Shown: positions 9,033 to 17,654 of the stretch, in pieces
How positions within the stretch are numbered: the stretch's first letter is position 1
Layout of the letters: each line of letters begins with the position of its first letter
Assembly: GCF_019635155.1 (NCBI RefSeq)
Contig: NZ_JAHBZY010000017.1
Coordinates: forward strand, 1 to 64,000
Direction of reading: 5' to 3'
DNA from: Nitrosomonas sp.
GTDB lineage: Bacteria; Pseudomonadota; Gammaproteobacteria; Burkholderiales; Nitrosomonadaceae
DNA length: 64,000 bases
Notes under the pieces: generated by a model
Told to the model about the DNA's origin: nothing
Databases searched by the model: none
Seen by the model: only the letters and a program-made list of their open reading frames with translations
Translations under genes and position numbers: made by a program

Positions 9033-11005
9033 CTTTCTTGAGTGGTTGTGAAGCAATTGCACAAGGTGCTTGGGAAGGTGGAGCGAGCTTTTCTTGTTCA
9101 TATCCTGGTTCACCTGTAACTGGCATTATCGATAGTTTAAAGCGATTCCCAGAAATAAAAACTCAATGGGTGGCCAATGAAAAGGTTGGTATGGAAATCG
9201 CCGTTGGAATAGCTCATGCCGGAGCTAGATCATTAGTTATCATGAAGCACGTTGGTTTAAATGTAGCTGCTGATCCTTTTTTTAATGCTGCTTATACCGG
9301 TGTTCGTGGTTCATTAGTTGTAATTGTCGGTGATGATCCAGGAGCAAAATCATCACAGAATGAACAGGACACGCGCTTACTGGCCTTAGCTGCCAACGTT
9401 CCAGTGCTAGAACCATCCAGTATAGAAGAAGCTTTGGTTTTTACGCGCTTAGCTTTTGATATTAGTCATAAGTTCGATATTCCCGTTGTTGTCAGAGTTA
9501 CAACACAGCTATGTTATGGCACCAGTAAGGTAGTGACTGGCACGAGGAAGTCAGTCGTTAATGATTTTAATTTTGCTAGACCAATACAAAAATACCTTTT
9601 ACTGCCAAGATTTGTTCCTGCGCTTCATAAAGATTTAAATCAAAGAATTGATAATCTAATGCAGTCACACTGGAGTCAATGGTTTTGTCATTCTTTGCTT
9701 CCTTCAGCTTTTTCAACCAACCCGTTTGTAAAATATCCATTTGGTATTGTTGTCGCCGGATTTCCTGGCGCATTTGTAACCAAAGTATTTCAACATGAAG
9801 TTCCTATTCTAAAGATAGGCATGAGTTTTCCATTAAATGAGATGGAAATTAGAAATTTTGCCCAGCAATGTGAGTTTATTTTAGTCGTTGAAGAATCGAG
9901 TCGCTTTATCGAACATCAATTGCGTGCAATGAATCTACAAGTTGTAGAAAGACCGAATTTTGATGGCGTCGGAGAATTTAATCCGGATCAATTATTAAGT
10001 CCGGAAATTCCCCAATTGGTAAATAGCTTAAAAAATTTTATAAAATCTTCAGGTAGCTCAGGGAAATATCAAGCTTCATTAGTCCAGCAATTGAATTATC
10101 TGGTCGACTCAGCACCGGATCATGTGCATCCACTAGACATTCCACCTAGACCCCCCGGATTTTGCGCCGGATGCTCACATAGAGGAATTTTTTACGAATT
10201 AAGTAAGCGTAATCTTTATGTTGTCGGTGACATTGGTTGCTATACATTAGGTTCTTTGGAGCCTTTCAATGCATTACACACCAATCTATGCATGGGGGCA
10301 AGTATAGGATTGCTACATGGGTACATTACAGCCATGGGAGCGGAAGCAGCAGGATCTTCTGTTGCTGTCATAGGGGATTCAACTTTTTTTCATTCTGGTA
10401 TTCCACCATTGATGACAGCAATAACAGCTAACATTCCTGCAACAATACTGATTCTTGACAACAGTGGCGCAGCCATGACGGGGTACCAGACAACCAGTAT
10501 GTCTTTTACCTACCACGACTGGGAAAATTTTCTCGGCGCCTTGAAGGTGCCCGAATTTGCTGTTGTCGATGCACTTGATATCAAACAACTTCAAGTCACT
10601 TTAGACAAATTCCTAACTTCTAGCAAGCTCTCGGTGATGGTTCTTAAGGGTGATTGTGTCCAGGGCATTACGATTAAGAAACCTACAAATTACCGCTACA
10701 TGATACAACAAGATATGTGTATCGAATGCGGGGAATGTTTAAAAGTCGATTGCCCAGCGATTGTTCCATCGTGGGATAAAAAAAATCGGCTTGAACAAGT
10801 AGCAATTTCAAATGAATGCATCGGTTGTGGTTTATGTTCCCAGACTTGTCCGGAGCATGCGATTGTTCCTAGAACAATCAATACATTAGCTCCAAGTTTA
10901 ACACCTATCCTATCGCGATTGCCGTGGCATGCAATTATACGTCGACTGCATCAAATAAAACCGATTAAACGACTATTAGCTCGCTTTGAAAGAGAAACTT
11001 ATTAA
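9029..11005 (+). CDS. Indolepyruvate ferredoxin oxidoreductase alpha-subunit-like protein (IorA type)
   Basis: The 658-residue protein has the IorA layout. The N-terminal pyrimidine-binding domain (FLSGCEAIAQGAWEGGASFS) has the TPP-activating Glu51 in NEKVGME. A central transketolase C-like domain follows. The TPP-diphosphate domain has FCAGCSHRGIF, GDIGCYTLGS and GDSTFFHSGIPPL. A C-terminal 2[4Fe-4S] ferredoxin module has CIECGECLKVDC and CIGCGLCSQTCP. It decarboxylates 2-oxoacids and makes acyl-CoA with the IorB-like subunit. Usual archaeal and bacterial IorA proteins have about 600-650 residues, so it is full length. Placement in a type II synthase operon suggests starter-unit supply. Confidence 0.88.
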   Translation: MTFLSGCEAIAQGAWEGGASFSCSYPGSPVTGIIDSLKRFPEIKTQWVANEKVGMEIAVGIAHAGARSLVIMKHVGLNVAADPFFNAAYTGVRGSLVVIVGDDPGAKSSQNEQDTRLLALAANVPVLEPSSIEEALVFTRLAFDISHKFDIPVVVRVTTQLCYGTSKVVTGTRKSVVNDFNFARPIQKYLLLPRFVPALHKDLNQRIDNLMQSHWSQWFCHSLLPSAFSTNPFVKYPFGIVVAGFPGAFVTKVFQHEVPILKIGMSFPLNEMEIRNFAQQCEFILVVEESSRFIEHQLRAMNLQVVERPNFDGVGEFNPDQLLSPEIPQLVNSLKNFIKSSGSSGKYQASLVQQLNYLVDSAPDHVHPLDIPPRPPGFCAGCSHRGIFYELSKRNLYVVGDIGCYTLGSLEPFNALHTNLCMGASIGLLHGYITAMGAEAAGSSVAVIGDSTFFHSGIPPLMTAITANIPATILILDNSGAAMTGYQTTSMSFTYHDWENFLGALKVPEFAVVDALDIKQLQVTLDKFLTSSKLSVMVLKGDCVQGITIKKPTNYRYMIQQDMCIECGECLKVDCPAIVPSWDKKNRLEQVAISNECIGCGLCSQTCPEHAIVPRTINTLAPSLTPILSRLPWHAIIRRLHQIKPIKRLLARFERETY

Positions 11006-11047
11006 ATCTATCAATTACCGTTTTATTAACCAAGATGGAGAAATATC

Positions 11048-11323
11048 ATGCAAGTTGATGAAATAAAGAATGAAATCAGAAGCATTTTTAAAGAAAGGCT
11101 GAATATGGATCTTTCAAATGTAACTGCAGGCGACGATGATGGGTTGTTTGCCGATGATGGATGGGGACTTGATTCAATTGATGTTATAGATATTGTTCTT
11201 GGGGTTGAACAGAAATTCGGCGTTAAATTAGGACAAGATGAAGAAATTCAAAGTCATTTCTACTCACTGAATACACTTGCAATTTATATCCAATCGTTAC
11301 TGGTTAAGTCATTAACTGCATGA
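11048..11323 (+). CDS. Acyl carrier protein
   Basis: The 91-residue acidic protein has the carrier motif GWGLDSIDVIDIVLG, in which Ser43 would receive 4'-phosphopantetheine. Four-helix ACP spacing is preserved on both sides. It is longer than the housekeeping AcpP because of a loop rich in Asp (TAGDDDGLFADDG). A TGGAGA ribosome site precedes the ATG. It lies between the starter-supply genes and the ketosynthase, and is presumably the carrier for the whole pathway. It is the only ACP in the block. Confidence 0.92.
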   Translation: MQVDEIKNEIRSIFKERLNMDLSNVTAGDDDGLFADDGWGLDSIDVIDIVLGVEQKFGVKLGQDEEIQSHFYSLNTLAIYIQSLLVKSLTA

Positions 11324-11374
11324 TGATTAGTTTGTTTAATGTTTTTGGTACTCGATAAGTCAGGAGAGTCTGCC

Positions 11375-12589
11375 ATGAAACGTATAGTGGTTACCGGGTT
11401 GGGTGTTGTCAGTCCTTGTGGGAATAATGCCGAACAATTTGAAGCTTCACTGCGACTTGGAAGAAGTGGTGTCAAGGCTAATCAATGGTATGACACAGAA
11501 GGTTTTGTATCGAAAGATATTGGAAAAATTATAGGGTTTGAAGTATCAAAAAGTTTAAGCAAACGAGAGCAAAGGCATTGTTCACAAGTCGATTTTTATG
11601 CGCTGTCGGTAGCGGAGGAAGCTTTCGATTCAGCTAAGCTGAAAGTAACAGAAAACAATTCCAATGGAATAGGGATTGTGCTAGGAAGTGGCGGTGCTGT
11701 ATCAGATACGGAGAACTATGTTCGTAACCAGCTGCTAAATCAAAATACCATCCCTTCAAAGTTACTTGCATCAAATCCTGATAAAGCTGGAAACACAGTT
11801 GCGGCACACTATAACTTACACGGCCCACGCAGCAGTATCATGACTGCTTGCTCATCTGGAGCAACTGCTATTGGATACGCAGCAGATTTTATTCGAGAAG
11901 GTTATGCTGAAGTTATGTTGGCTGGTGGAGTTGAAGGCACTTCATATGTCACCTTAAGCGGATTTAATGCATTGGGCGCTTTATGTGCTGGAAGAAACCG
12001 CCCCTTTGATCGAAATCGAGATGGGATTGTATTGGGTGAGGCTGGCGCAATACTAATTCTTGAGTCATTAGACTCAGCACTTAAGAGAGGGGCTCCGATT
12101 ATCGCTGAGTTTGTATCTTATGGTTTAAGCTCAGATGCGCATCATATTACTGCTCCGCATCCTGAAGGTCATGGAATGGCAAGAGCCATGCAACAAGCAC
12201 TAAAGCTTGGAAAAGTCGATTGTGAAAAAATTGACTACATTAATGCCCATGGTACGGGCACGGTACTAAATGATAAATCTGAAGTTGCAGCGATAAAAAA
12301 AGTCTTCGGAAATCATGCTAACAAGCTCTGCGTTAGTACCATTAAACCCATGACCGGTCATACGCTCTCTGCTGCAGGCGCTCTGGAAGCTGTGGCAACA
12401 CTACTTAGTTTGAATGGACAATTTGCTCCACCAACATTGAATTTTGAAACTCCAGACCCGGATTGTGATTTGGACTGTGTGCCTAACTTTGCTCGCAATC
12501 TTCACATGGAATACGCAATGTCGAATTCGTTGGCATTTGGTGGAAATAATACTTCATTAATATTCAAACGCTATCAGGACCAGGGCTGA
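11375..12589 (+). CDS. Beta-ketoacyl-ACP synthase, active (FabF type)
   Basis: From ATG 11375, after an AGGAGAG site, the protein has 404 residues and starts KRIVVTGLGVVSPCG. The thiolase-fold catalytic set is complete: Cys159 in TACSSGATA, His292 in AHGTGT and His329 in KPMTGHTLSAAGA. It therefore performs decarboxylative Claisen condensation with ACP-bound malonate. The upstream in-frame ATG at 11339 has no ribosome site and is rejected. A second, catalytically empty ketosynthase is encoded at 14077, so the two probably form a KS/chain-length-factor heterodimer as in type II polyketide and aryl-polyene systems. Confidence 0.92.
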   Translation: MKRIVVTGLGVVSPCGNNAEQFEASLRLGRSGVKANQWYDTEGFVSKDIGKIIGFEVSKSLSKREQRHCSQVDFYALSVAEEAFDSAKLKVTENNSNGIGIVLGSGGAVSDTENYVRNQLLNQNTIPSKLLASNPDKAGNTVAAHYNLHGPRSSIMTACSSGATAIGYAADFIREGYAEVMLAGGVEGTSYVTLSGFNALGALCAGRNRPFDRNRDGIVLGEAGAILILESLDSALKRGAPIIAEFVSYGLSSDAHHITAPHPEGHGMARAMQQALKLGKVDCEKIDYINAHGTGTVLNDKSEVAAIKKVFGNHANKLCVSTIKPMTGHTLSAAGALEAVATLLSLNGQFAPPTLNFETPDPDCDLDCVPNFARNLHMEYAMSNSLAFGGNNTSLIFKRYQDQG

Positions 12590-12592
12590 GTC

Positions 12593-13336
12593 ATGAATTC
12601 AACATCGCGAGTTGTACTGATTACCGGTGCTTCCCGAGGTATCGGAAGAAATATTGCAATAGAATTCGCCCTTTTAGGCAATAAGGTTGCGATCAATTAT
12701 TGCAAGAGCGCGGAGAAAGCAGAGGAACTGTGTAGAGAAATCAGAGTAATGGGTGGTGAAGCCAAAGCATATCGGGCCAATGTCGCAAGTACTAGTGAAG
12801 TGGAAGTAATGGTCGATTTAATCGAGAGTGAGCTTGGTCCAATCGATGTTCTTGTTAATAACGCGGGAATTCTCAAAGACAATTATTTGGTCATGATGTC
12901 GGACCAAGCTTGGGATGATGTCATTGATATCAACTTGAAAGGTACCTTTTTATGCAGCCGCAATGTTGCAAAAAAAATGATGCCTAGACGCCAAGGGAAA
13001 ATTATTAACATGGTGTCGATCAGTGGCTTGGTTGGTACACCTGGTCAAGCAAACTATGCGGCATCCAAAGGTGGAGTTATCGCAATGACGCGCTCTATGG
13101 CCAGAGAACTAGGGCGGTATGGCATTACTGTTAATGCTGTTGCACCAGGATTCATCGAAACCGAGATGCTCTCGGGGTTGAATCAGAAACAGCTAGGCAA
13201 TCATTTGCAAACCATACCGTTGGGACGTATGGGCACAACCGAGGAAGTTGCAAAAATTACTGTTTTTATCGCTTCGAAGGATAACAGTTATATGACCGGT
13301 CAAATAATAGTCGTTGATGGAGGTCTCAGTGTCTAG
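12593..13336 (+). CDS. 3-oxoacyl-ACP reductase (FabG type)
   Basis: The 247-residue short-chain dehydrogenase has the NADP-binding GASRGIG motif, NNAG in VLVNNAGILKDN, and the catalytic Ser (MVSISG), Tyr and Lys (YAASK). It ends with the family signature VDGGLSV. It should reduce the beta-keto group of the growing ACP-bound chain. It starts 3 nt after the ketosynthase stop. Its 3' end overlaps the start region of the next gene. Length and motifs match FabG closely, more so than the two SDRs at 18289 and 19059. Confidence 0.9.
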   Translation: MNSTSRVVLITGASRGIGRNIAIEFALLGNKVAINYCKSAEKAEELCREIRVMGGEAKAYRANVASTSEVEVMVDLIESELGPIDVLVNNAGILKDNYLVMMSDQAWDDVIDINLKGTFLCSRNVAKKMMPRRQGKIINMVSISGLVGTPGQANYAASKGGVIAMTRSMARELGRYGITVNAVAPGFIETEMLSGLNQKQLGNHLQTIPLGRMGTTEEVAKITVFIASKDNSYMTGQIIVVDGGLSV

Positions 13337-14084
13337 TAATGCATCAGTATTTCGCCTTAATAAAGCATCACGCTTGACCCTTCGGGCTGGGGCTACGCTG
13401 ATAATTGATGGCGATCACTGTATTTTAGTGGATTCAGGATATTTTGACACGACTGCGGAACTTAATGCCACTTTGCAGCAACAGGCGCAACTCAATATTT
13501 CAGATATTACGGATGTGTATTATACGCATCTACACTATGACCACTATCGCCCAACGATATTTGAGAATACTCAACTGCAATTCCATATACCCCAAATTGA
13601 ATTTCAATTTGTCAATGAATTGATGAAACATCGTCAGAATGAGCAGCGGTTTAGTGCATTTCTTCAAGAAACACATGAATTGATTTCCCCTGTTTTTTTA
13701 CGGCAATTTCTGTGTCTTGCTAACGATCCACGTTATATGCTGGATACGATTGCTGATCGTAATAAGATTCATCTGTGTCAGCCAGAAGAGCAATTGACTG
13801 ATCATGTAAAGACAATTGACTTATCAGGACATTGCCCAGGTCAATTAGGCTTGGAAATTGAAACTGAGAATGGTGTTGGAATCGTTGCTGGAGATGCTGT
13901 CATCTCAATGAGTGATTTCTTGGCATCAGATACTCAGCATCATCTCATTGTTCATAATCGCAAAAAATTATTACTGTCACGACAAAAAGTAGCGCAGGCT
14001 GATTTTGTAATACCAGGGCATGGTGACTGGTTCAAACCGAAAGACAACACCCCGATTACTTTTAGGAGAGGATTTGATGAGTGA
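13329..14084 (+). CDS. Metallo-beta-lactamase-fold hydrolase
   Basis: The protein of about 251 residues has a full metal set: THLHYDH (HxHxDH), SGHCPGQ, AGDAV and PGHGD. This predicts a binuclear zinc hydrolase of the glyoxalase II/lactonase/thioesterase superfamily. I choose GTG 13329 because GGAGG at 13319-13323 sits 5 nt before it; ATG 13317 is possible but would overlap that site. The gene overlaps fabG upstream and the next ketosynthase by 8 nt downstream. In this context a thioesterase that releases the acyl chain from ACP, or an editing hydrolase, is a reasonable inference; no such role is proven by the sequence. Confidence 0.75.
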   Translation: MSSNASVFRLNKASRLTLRAGATLIIDGDHCILVDSGYFDTTAELNATLQQQAQLNISDITDVYYTHLHYDHYRPTIFENTQLQFHIPQIEFQFVNELMKHRQNEQRFSAFLQETHELISPVFLRQFLCLANDPRYMLDTIADRNKIHLCQPEEQLTDHVKTIDLSGHCPGQLGLEIETENGVGIVAGDAVISMSDFLASDTQHHLIVHNRKKLLLSRQKVAQADFVIPGHGDWFKPKDNTPITFRRGFDE

Positions 14085-15279
14085 TGCAATTGTAATTACT
14101 GGTATTGGAATTGTCAGTTCATTGGGTTCGAGTTGCGATAGCGCTGTCGAGATGATGTGTAATCGAGTAATCAGCATAGATAAAACCAAAGATCACGAAT
14201 CTGATAAGTTTCATGGGACTGTAAGAGATTTTAACGTGGATAAATACATTAATCCACGTGAAGCCAGAAAAATGGATCCAATCAGTTGCTACACCATCGC
14301 AGCCGGTAGTCAAGCACTGGAACAAGCTAGACTAAGCATGGAAGAGAGAAATAACTGTGGATTACTCGTTGGTACCGGATTTTCTGGTCTCAGAAGTGTT
14401 GTTGAGCATCAGAAAAAATTCCTGCGCGATGGTATTACTATGTTAAGCCCGTTTCACTTTCCAAACACTGTTTACAATGCTGCAGCTGGGCTTGCAGCAA
14501 TTAAGCTTGGGATAACTGGACCTAATTCGACCGTAACCGGTGTTGATGTCAGCGGTGAGCAAGCCATTCAATATGGCATCATGATGCTTAGGCAAGGTAT
14601 GGTTGAACAGGTTCTGGTGATTGGGGTTGATGAACTAAGTGCTGCACTTATTAAAGGTTTCAGTGATATGCGCCTTCTTTCACAATCTGATGATACCCCT
14701 GCTTGTCCATTTTCTCGTAGTCGATCTGGTTTCAATTTGAGCGAAGGGTGTGCTGCATTATTAATAGAAACAGAAACGTCAGCGCGTAAGCGATCGGTTA
14801 AACCGCTGGCAGAAATTGAAGGTGTTGGTCTGAGTGCAGCTGCAGCGGATAGTTACAAGTTCGATAATGCTGGACACTATGCGCAAACCTCAATCAAACA
14901 AGCTCTGGAGAAAGCAGAACAAACAATGGCAGCAATAGATTGGATTTCCAGTTCTGCAAATGGTAGCAGGGTTTTAGATGCTGCTGAAATGAATCTGTGG
15001 CCATCATTACTGACAGAGTCGTCCGCAAAAATCACTGCAATCAAAGCATATACCGGCGAGTTTGCGGGTTCTGGCGTACTCAGGCTGGCTTTAGGGATTT
15101 CCTCATTATTACAGCGTGTTGTTCCGGTGATGGATCCTGACAAAGATTACGAAGATAGTATTCGACCCTATTTAAATTTTGATATGTCTGGAAAAGTTCT
15201 GCGTTTTTTACACCTAGGTTCTGGCATTGGTGGAAGTCAAATTGCCATGGTTGTTAATTGCTGTTCAGCACAGGGATGA
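14077..15279 (+). CDS. Degenerate ketosynthase, chain-length-factor-like
   Basis: From ATG 14077 (AGGAGAG at 14064-14070) the 400-residue protein has the ketosynthase fold (AIVITGIGIVSSLGSS). All three catalytic positions are changed. The Cys elbow reads TGVDVSG with Asp157 in place of Cys. The AHGTGT loop reads SSSANGS with Ser293 in place of His. KxxTGH reads KAYTGEF with Glu328 in place of His. This is the pattern of a chain-length factor (KS-beta) that pairs with an active ketosynthase and shapes the product tunnel. The active partner is at 11375. Decarboxylating KS-beta proteins normally carry Gln at the Cys position; Asp is unusual. Confidence 0.85.
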   Translation: MSDAIVITGIGIVSSLGSSCDSAVEMMCNRVISIDKTKDHESDKFHGTVRDFNVDKYINPREARKMDPISCYTIAAGSQALEQARLSMEERNNCGLLVGTGFSGLRSVVEHQKKFLRDGITMLSPFHFPNTVYNAAAGLAAIKLGITGPNSTVTGVDVSGEQAIQYGIMMLRQGMVEQVLVIGVDELSAALIKGFSDMRLLSQSDDTPACPFSRSRSGFNLSEGCAALLIETETSARKRSVKPLAEIEGVGLSAAAADSYKFDNAGHYAQTSIKQALEKAEQTMAAIDWISSSANGSRVLDAAEMNLWPSLLTESSAKITAIKAYTGEFAGSGVLRLALGISSLLQRVVPVMDPDKDYEDSIRPYLNFDMSGKVLRFLHLGSGIGGSQIAMVVNCCSAQG

Positions 15280-15283
15280 CCAG

Positions 15284-15715
15284 ATGATATTCGATCTTGA
15301 TACTATCCAAACAATATTACCTCATCGCCATCCGATTCTTTTATTGGATATGGTTGAAATCAGTGAGCCTGGGATAAGCGGTAAGAGTATCCTTAATTTT
15401 CCTCGAATAGCATTATGGGATTCACTAAGTGTAACTGAGCTTAAAGACGAATTAATTTTGGAAGGAGCTGCGCAACTACTAGGTGTGGTGGTATCCAGTA
15501 GGGATGAGCAATTGAATAAAGCGAAAGAAGATGAGGAGCGTTTGCTAGTGAGTTTTAGTCAGGTCGAATTTCAAGAGTCGGCCGATTTAGATCAAGCGGT
15601 TACGGTAACTGTCAAGGTTGCTTCTCAATTTGGAAGCATGAGTGTTGGAGATTTTAAAGCCGTACAACAGGAATGCGTACTTGTCAGTGGCAAAATTGTG
15701 ATTATGGGGTGATAG
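15284..15715 (+). CDS. FabZ-like hotdog dehydratase subunit, Glu-only
   Basis: From ATG 15284 the 142-143-residue protein has the FabZ N-terminal signature (ILPHRHPILLLDMV) and the active-site helix ELILEGAAQLLGV with Glu60 and Gln64. The segment that should read GHFPGxPxxPGV reads WDSLSVTELKD, so the catalytic His is replaced (Asp46 by gapless alignment). A standard FabZ active site needs His from one protomer and Glu from the other. The neighbour at 15738 has exactly the opposite defect. The upstream in-frame ATG 15227 lies inside the previous gene and is rejected. The last bases given cover the stop (TGA, 15710-15712) and its flank. Confidence 0.75.
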
Positions 15716-15737
15716 ATGTCATCTATATGAATTAACT

Positions 15738-16073
15738 ATGAAAATATTATCTAAAGATTTTCTTATTAGTCCAAATCAATCGGTTTTAAAAGGCCATTTC
15801 CCCGGAAATCCGATACTGCCTGGCGTTATGTTACTGAGTTTTATTACAGATACGTTATCGGAAAGGCTGGGGCGACAATGTCATATCAAGAAAATTATTC
15901 GGCATAAATTTATAAAACCGATTTTTCCCGAATTCAGAATATGTGTCGAGTGCCAACTAAAACAAACTCAAACAGAATTTGATAATTGTTACTTGGTCAA
16001 TTGCACTATTTTTGATCAATACAGAAATCCGATTGCCAGCGGGCAGTATAAAGTTGAGTGTTTACCATCATGA
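15738..16073 (+). CDS. FabZ-like hotdog dehydratase subunit, His-only
   Basis: The 111-residue protein starts close to the active-site loop and contains KGHFPGNPILPGVMLL, an exact FabZ loop with His20. The catalytic Glu position 14 residues on is Ser34 and the following Gln is Asp38 (LLSFITDTL). It also lacks the N-terminal LPHRxPxLLVD strand. It is therefore the complement of the protein encoded 25 bp upstream, and the two together could build one complete heterodimeric active site. The stop overlaps the next ATG (ATGA, 16070-16073). No separate role for it alone is apparent. Confidence 0.75.
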   Translation: MKILSKDFLISPNQSVLKGHFPGNPILPGVMLLSFITDTLSERLGRQCHIKKIIRHKFIKPIFPEFRICVECQLKQTQTEFDNCYLVNCTIFDQYRNPIASGQYKVECLPS

Positions 16074-17611
16074 ATCGTAGACGAGCCATGCAATCGATGA
16101 TGACAATCGGACTGCTAGGGATGGGTTCTTGTGCCGGTATCAATTTTCGTGTAGATCCGAAAAGTAAAGTTACTGAAATCAAACTGCCAATTGAATTTGA
16201 TGAGATCGATCACTTTCAGGTTCCACACAAGCTTCGGGATGGATATGTTTTCTCGATACCATCTCCATCGCTTAGTAAGGATGTTGTAATTGTTGGAGGA
16301 GGAATTTCTGGGCTGACGGCCTTAAAATCATTAGCAGGGTACGATGCTTTGCTAGTGGAGAAAGAGAAGGAAGTTGGCGGCAACTCAAGACGCAGGGAAG
16401 CTAATGGTATTTACTATCCGCTGGGCGCTATTGTCAATCAGGGACCCATTGCGCCATTTACCGATTTTTTTAATGAACTCAATATTCCTTTTGAGCAGTT
16501 AAATGGAAAGCATCTGGTCTACCACATCAATGGCCATAGCGTTGCGGATCCATTGCATGAAGGCTGGCGCGAATTACCATTGATAGCTAAAGAACAAGAG
16601 TCATTCCAGCGACTCGGTGATGATTTGCTGGCATTCGCTGATCCTGTTAATGGTATTTTTTTCCCTCGCAGTGACAATAAGCAGAATATTAAGGAGTTGG
16701 ATCGACTGACATTCAAACAATATCTGGCACAGCAGAGCTATACACCTGGTGTAGAAAAGTTTATGCAACTGATTTTAAGTTCGCGATTGGGTGAAGATGG
16801 AAACGATGTGTCAGCATGGATCGCTTTGTATATTCTATCTACATTAAGGCAACCGGTATTTACTTTACCAGGTGGTCATGGCGTAATTTCTGAGAAACTG
16901 TCTGAGTATTGTTTGCGACAAAGACCTGATTCCATTCGCTCAAATTTTACGGTGATTCGCATTGAGAATAAGGTCAATAACAAAGTATGGATCACCGGTA
17001 TCGATGAATATGGTGCATTGCAAACGATTGAGGCTAATTGCGTTGTTATGGCAGCACCTAAAGTTTACGCGAAATATGCGATTCATGGTCTGACTGAAGA
17101 TCGACCCAAACTGTATGACCGTTTCCACTATAACGCGTATTTAGTTGCACAGATCGAATTAAATCGACAAGTAACTGATGCTTTTGAAACAGTTAGTGCA
17201 TCACATTTTAGTCGATTTATCATTGCTCCCGATTTATTAAAAAATAATCATAGCTCATCAGGTTTAAGTCATTTAACGATTTATATTCCTTATCCTGGCA
17301 AATCCGGTCGAATCTCACTCTACAGTGAATTCACAGAGAAACTTGCTAAAACAATCATTGCTGATTTACACGAAATCATGCCGCAAACACGAGGTGCCAT
17401 TACCTCTATTTATTTGCATCGTTGGGGGCATCCTATGCTTTCTTGTCCTCCGGGGATAGATCAATTGAGTGTTGCTGCCAAGGAGCCATTTGGTCGCATT
17501 GCTTTTGCACATAGTGATTCATTCGGTATTTCTGGATTGTATTCTGCAGTTTGGTCTGGCATGGAAGCTAGTATTGATGCACAACTTATTTTGGAGGATC
17601 AGTATGTTTAA
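16070..17611 (+). CDS. FAD-dependent amine-oxidase-like protein with Tat/lipoprotein-like N terminus
   Basis: From ATG 16070 (ATGA overlap with the upstream stop) the protein has 513 residues. A dinucleotide fold, VVIVGGGISGLTALK followed by LVEKEKEVGGNSRR, identifies the phytoene-desaturase/protoporphyrinogen-oxidase/amine-oxidase superfamily. The C-terminal FAD contact is near FAHSDSFGISGLYSAVWSG. In front stands MNRRRAMQSMMTIGLLGMGS with Cys21, which resembles a twin-arginine signal with a weak lipobox. That suggests a folded flavoprotein exported to the periplasm to oxidise, desaturate or isomerise the product. If the N terminus is not a signal, the enzyme would act in the cytosol. Confidence 0.72.
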   Translation: MNRRRAMQSMMTIGLLGMGSCAGINFRVDPKSKVTEIKLPIEFDEIDHFQVPHKLRDGYVFSIPSPSLSKDVVIVGGGISGLTALKSLAGYDALLVEKEKEVGGNSRRREANGIYYPLGAIVNQGPIAPFTDFFNELNIPFEQLNGKHLVYHINGHSVADPLHEGWRELPLIAKEQESFQRLGDDLLAFADPVNGIFFPRSDNKQNIKELDRLTFKQYLAQQSYTPGVEKFMQLILSSRLGEDGNDVSAWIALYILSTLRQPVFTLPGGHGVISEKLSEYCLRQRPDSIRSNFTVIRIENKVNNKVWITGIDEYGALQTIEANCVVMAAPKVYAKYAIHGLTEDRPKLYDRFHYNAYLVAQIELNRQVTDAFETVSASHFSRFIIAPDLLKNNHSSSGLSHLTIYIPYPGKSGRISLYSEFTEKLAKTIIADLHEIMPQTRGAITSIYLHRWGHPMLSCPPGIDQLSVAAKEPFGRIAFAHSDSFGISGLYSAVWSGMEASIDAQLILEDQYV

Positions 17612-17654
17612 CCACTTTTCACTTAATCATCTAATAACTAAAAGAGGTACTACG

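Noticed and set aside
11339..11374. Upstream in-frame start for the first ketosynthase
   Set aside because: No ribosome site, and the KS family starts directly at the MKRIVVTG strand preceded by AGGAGAG.
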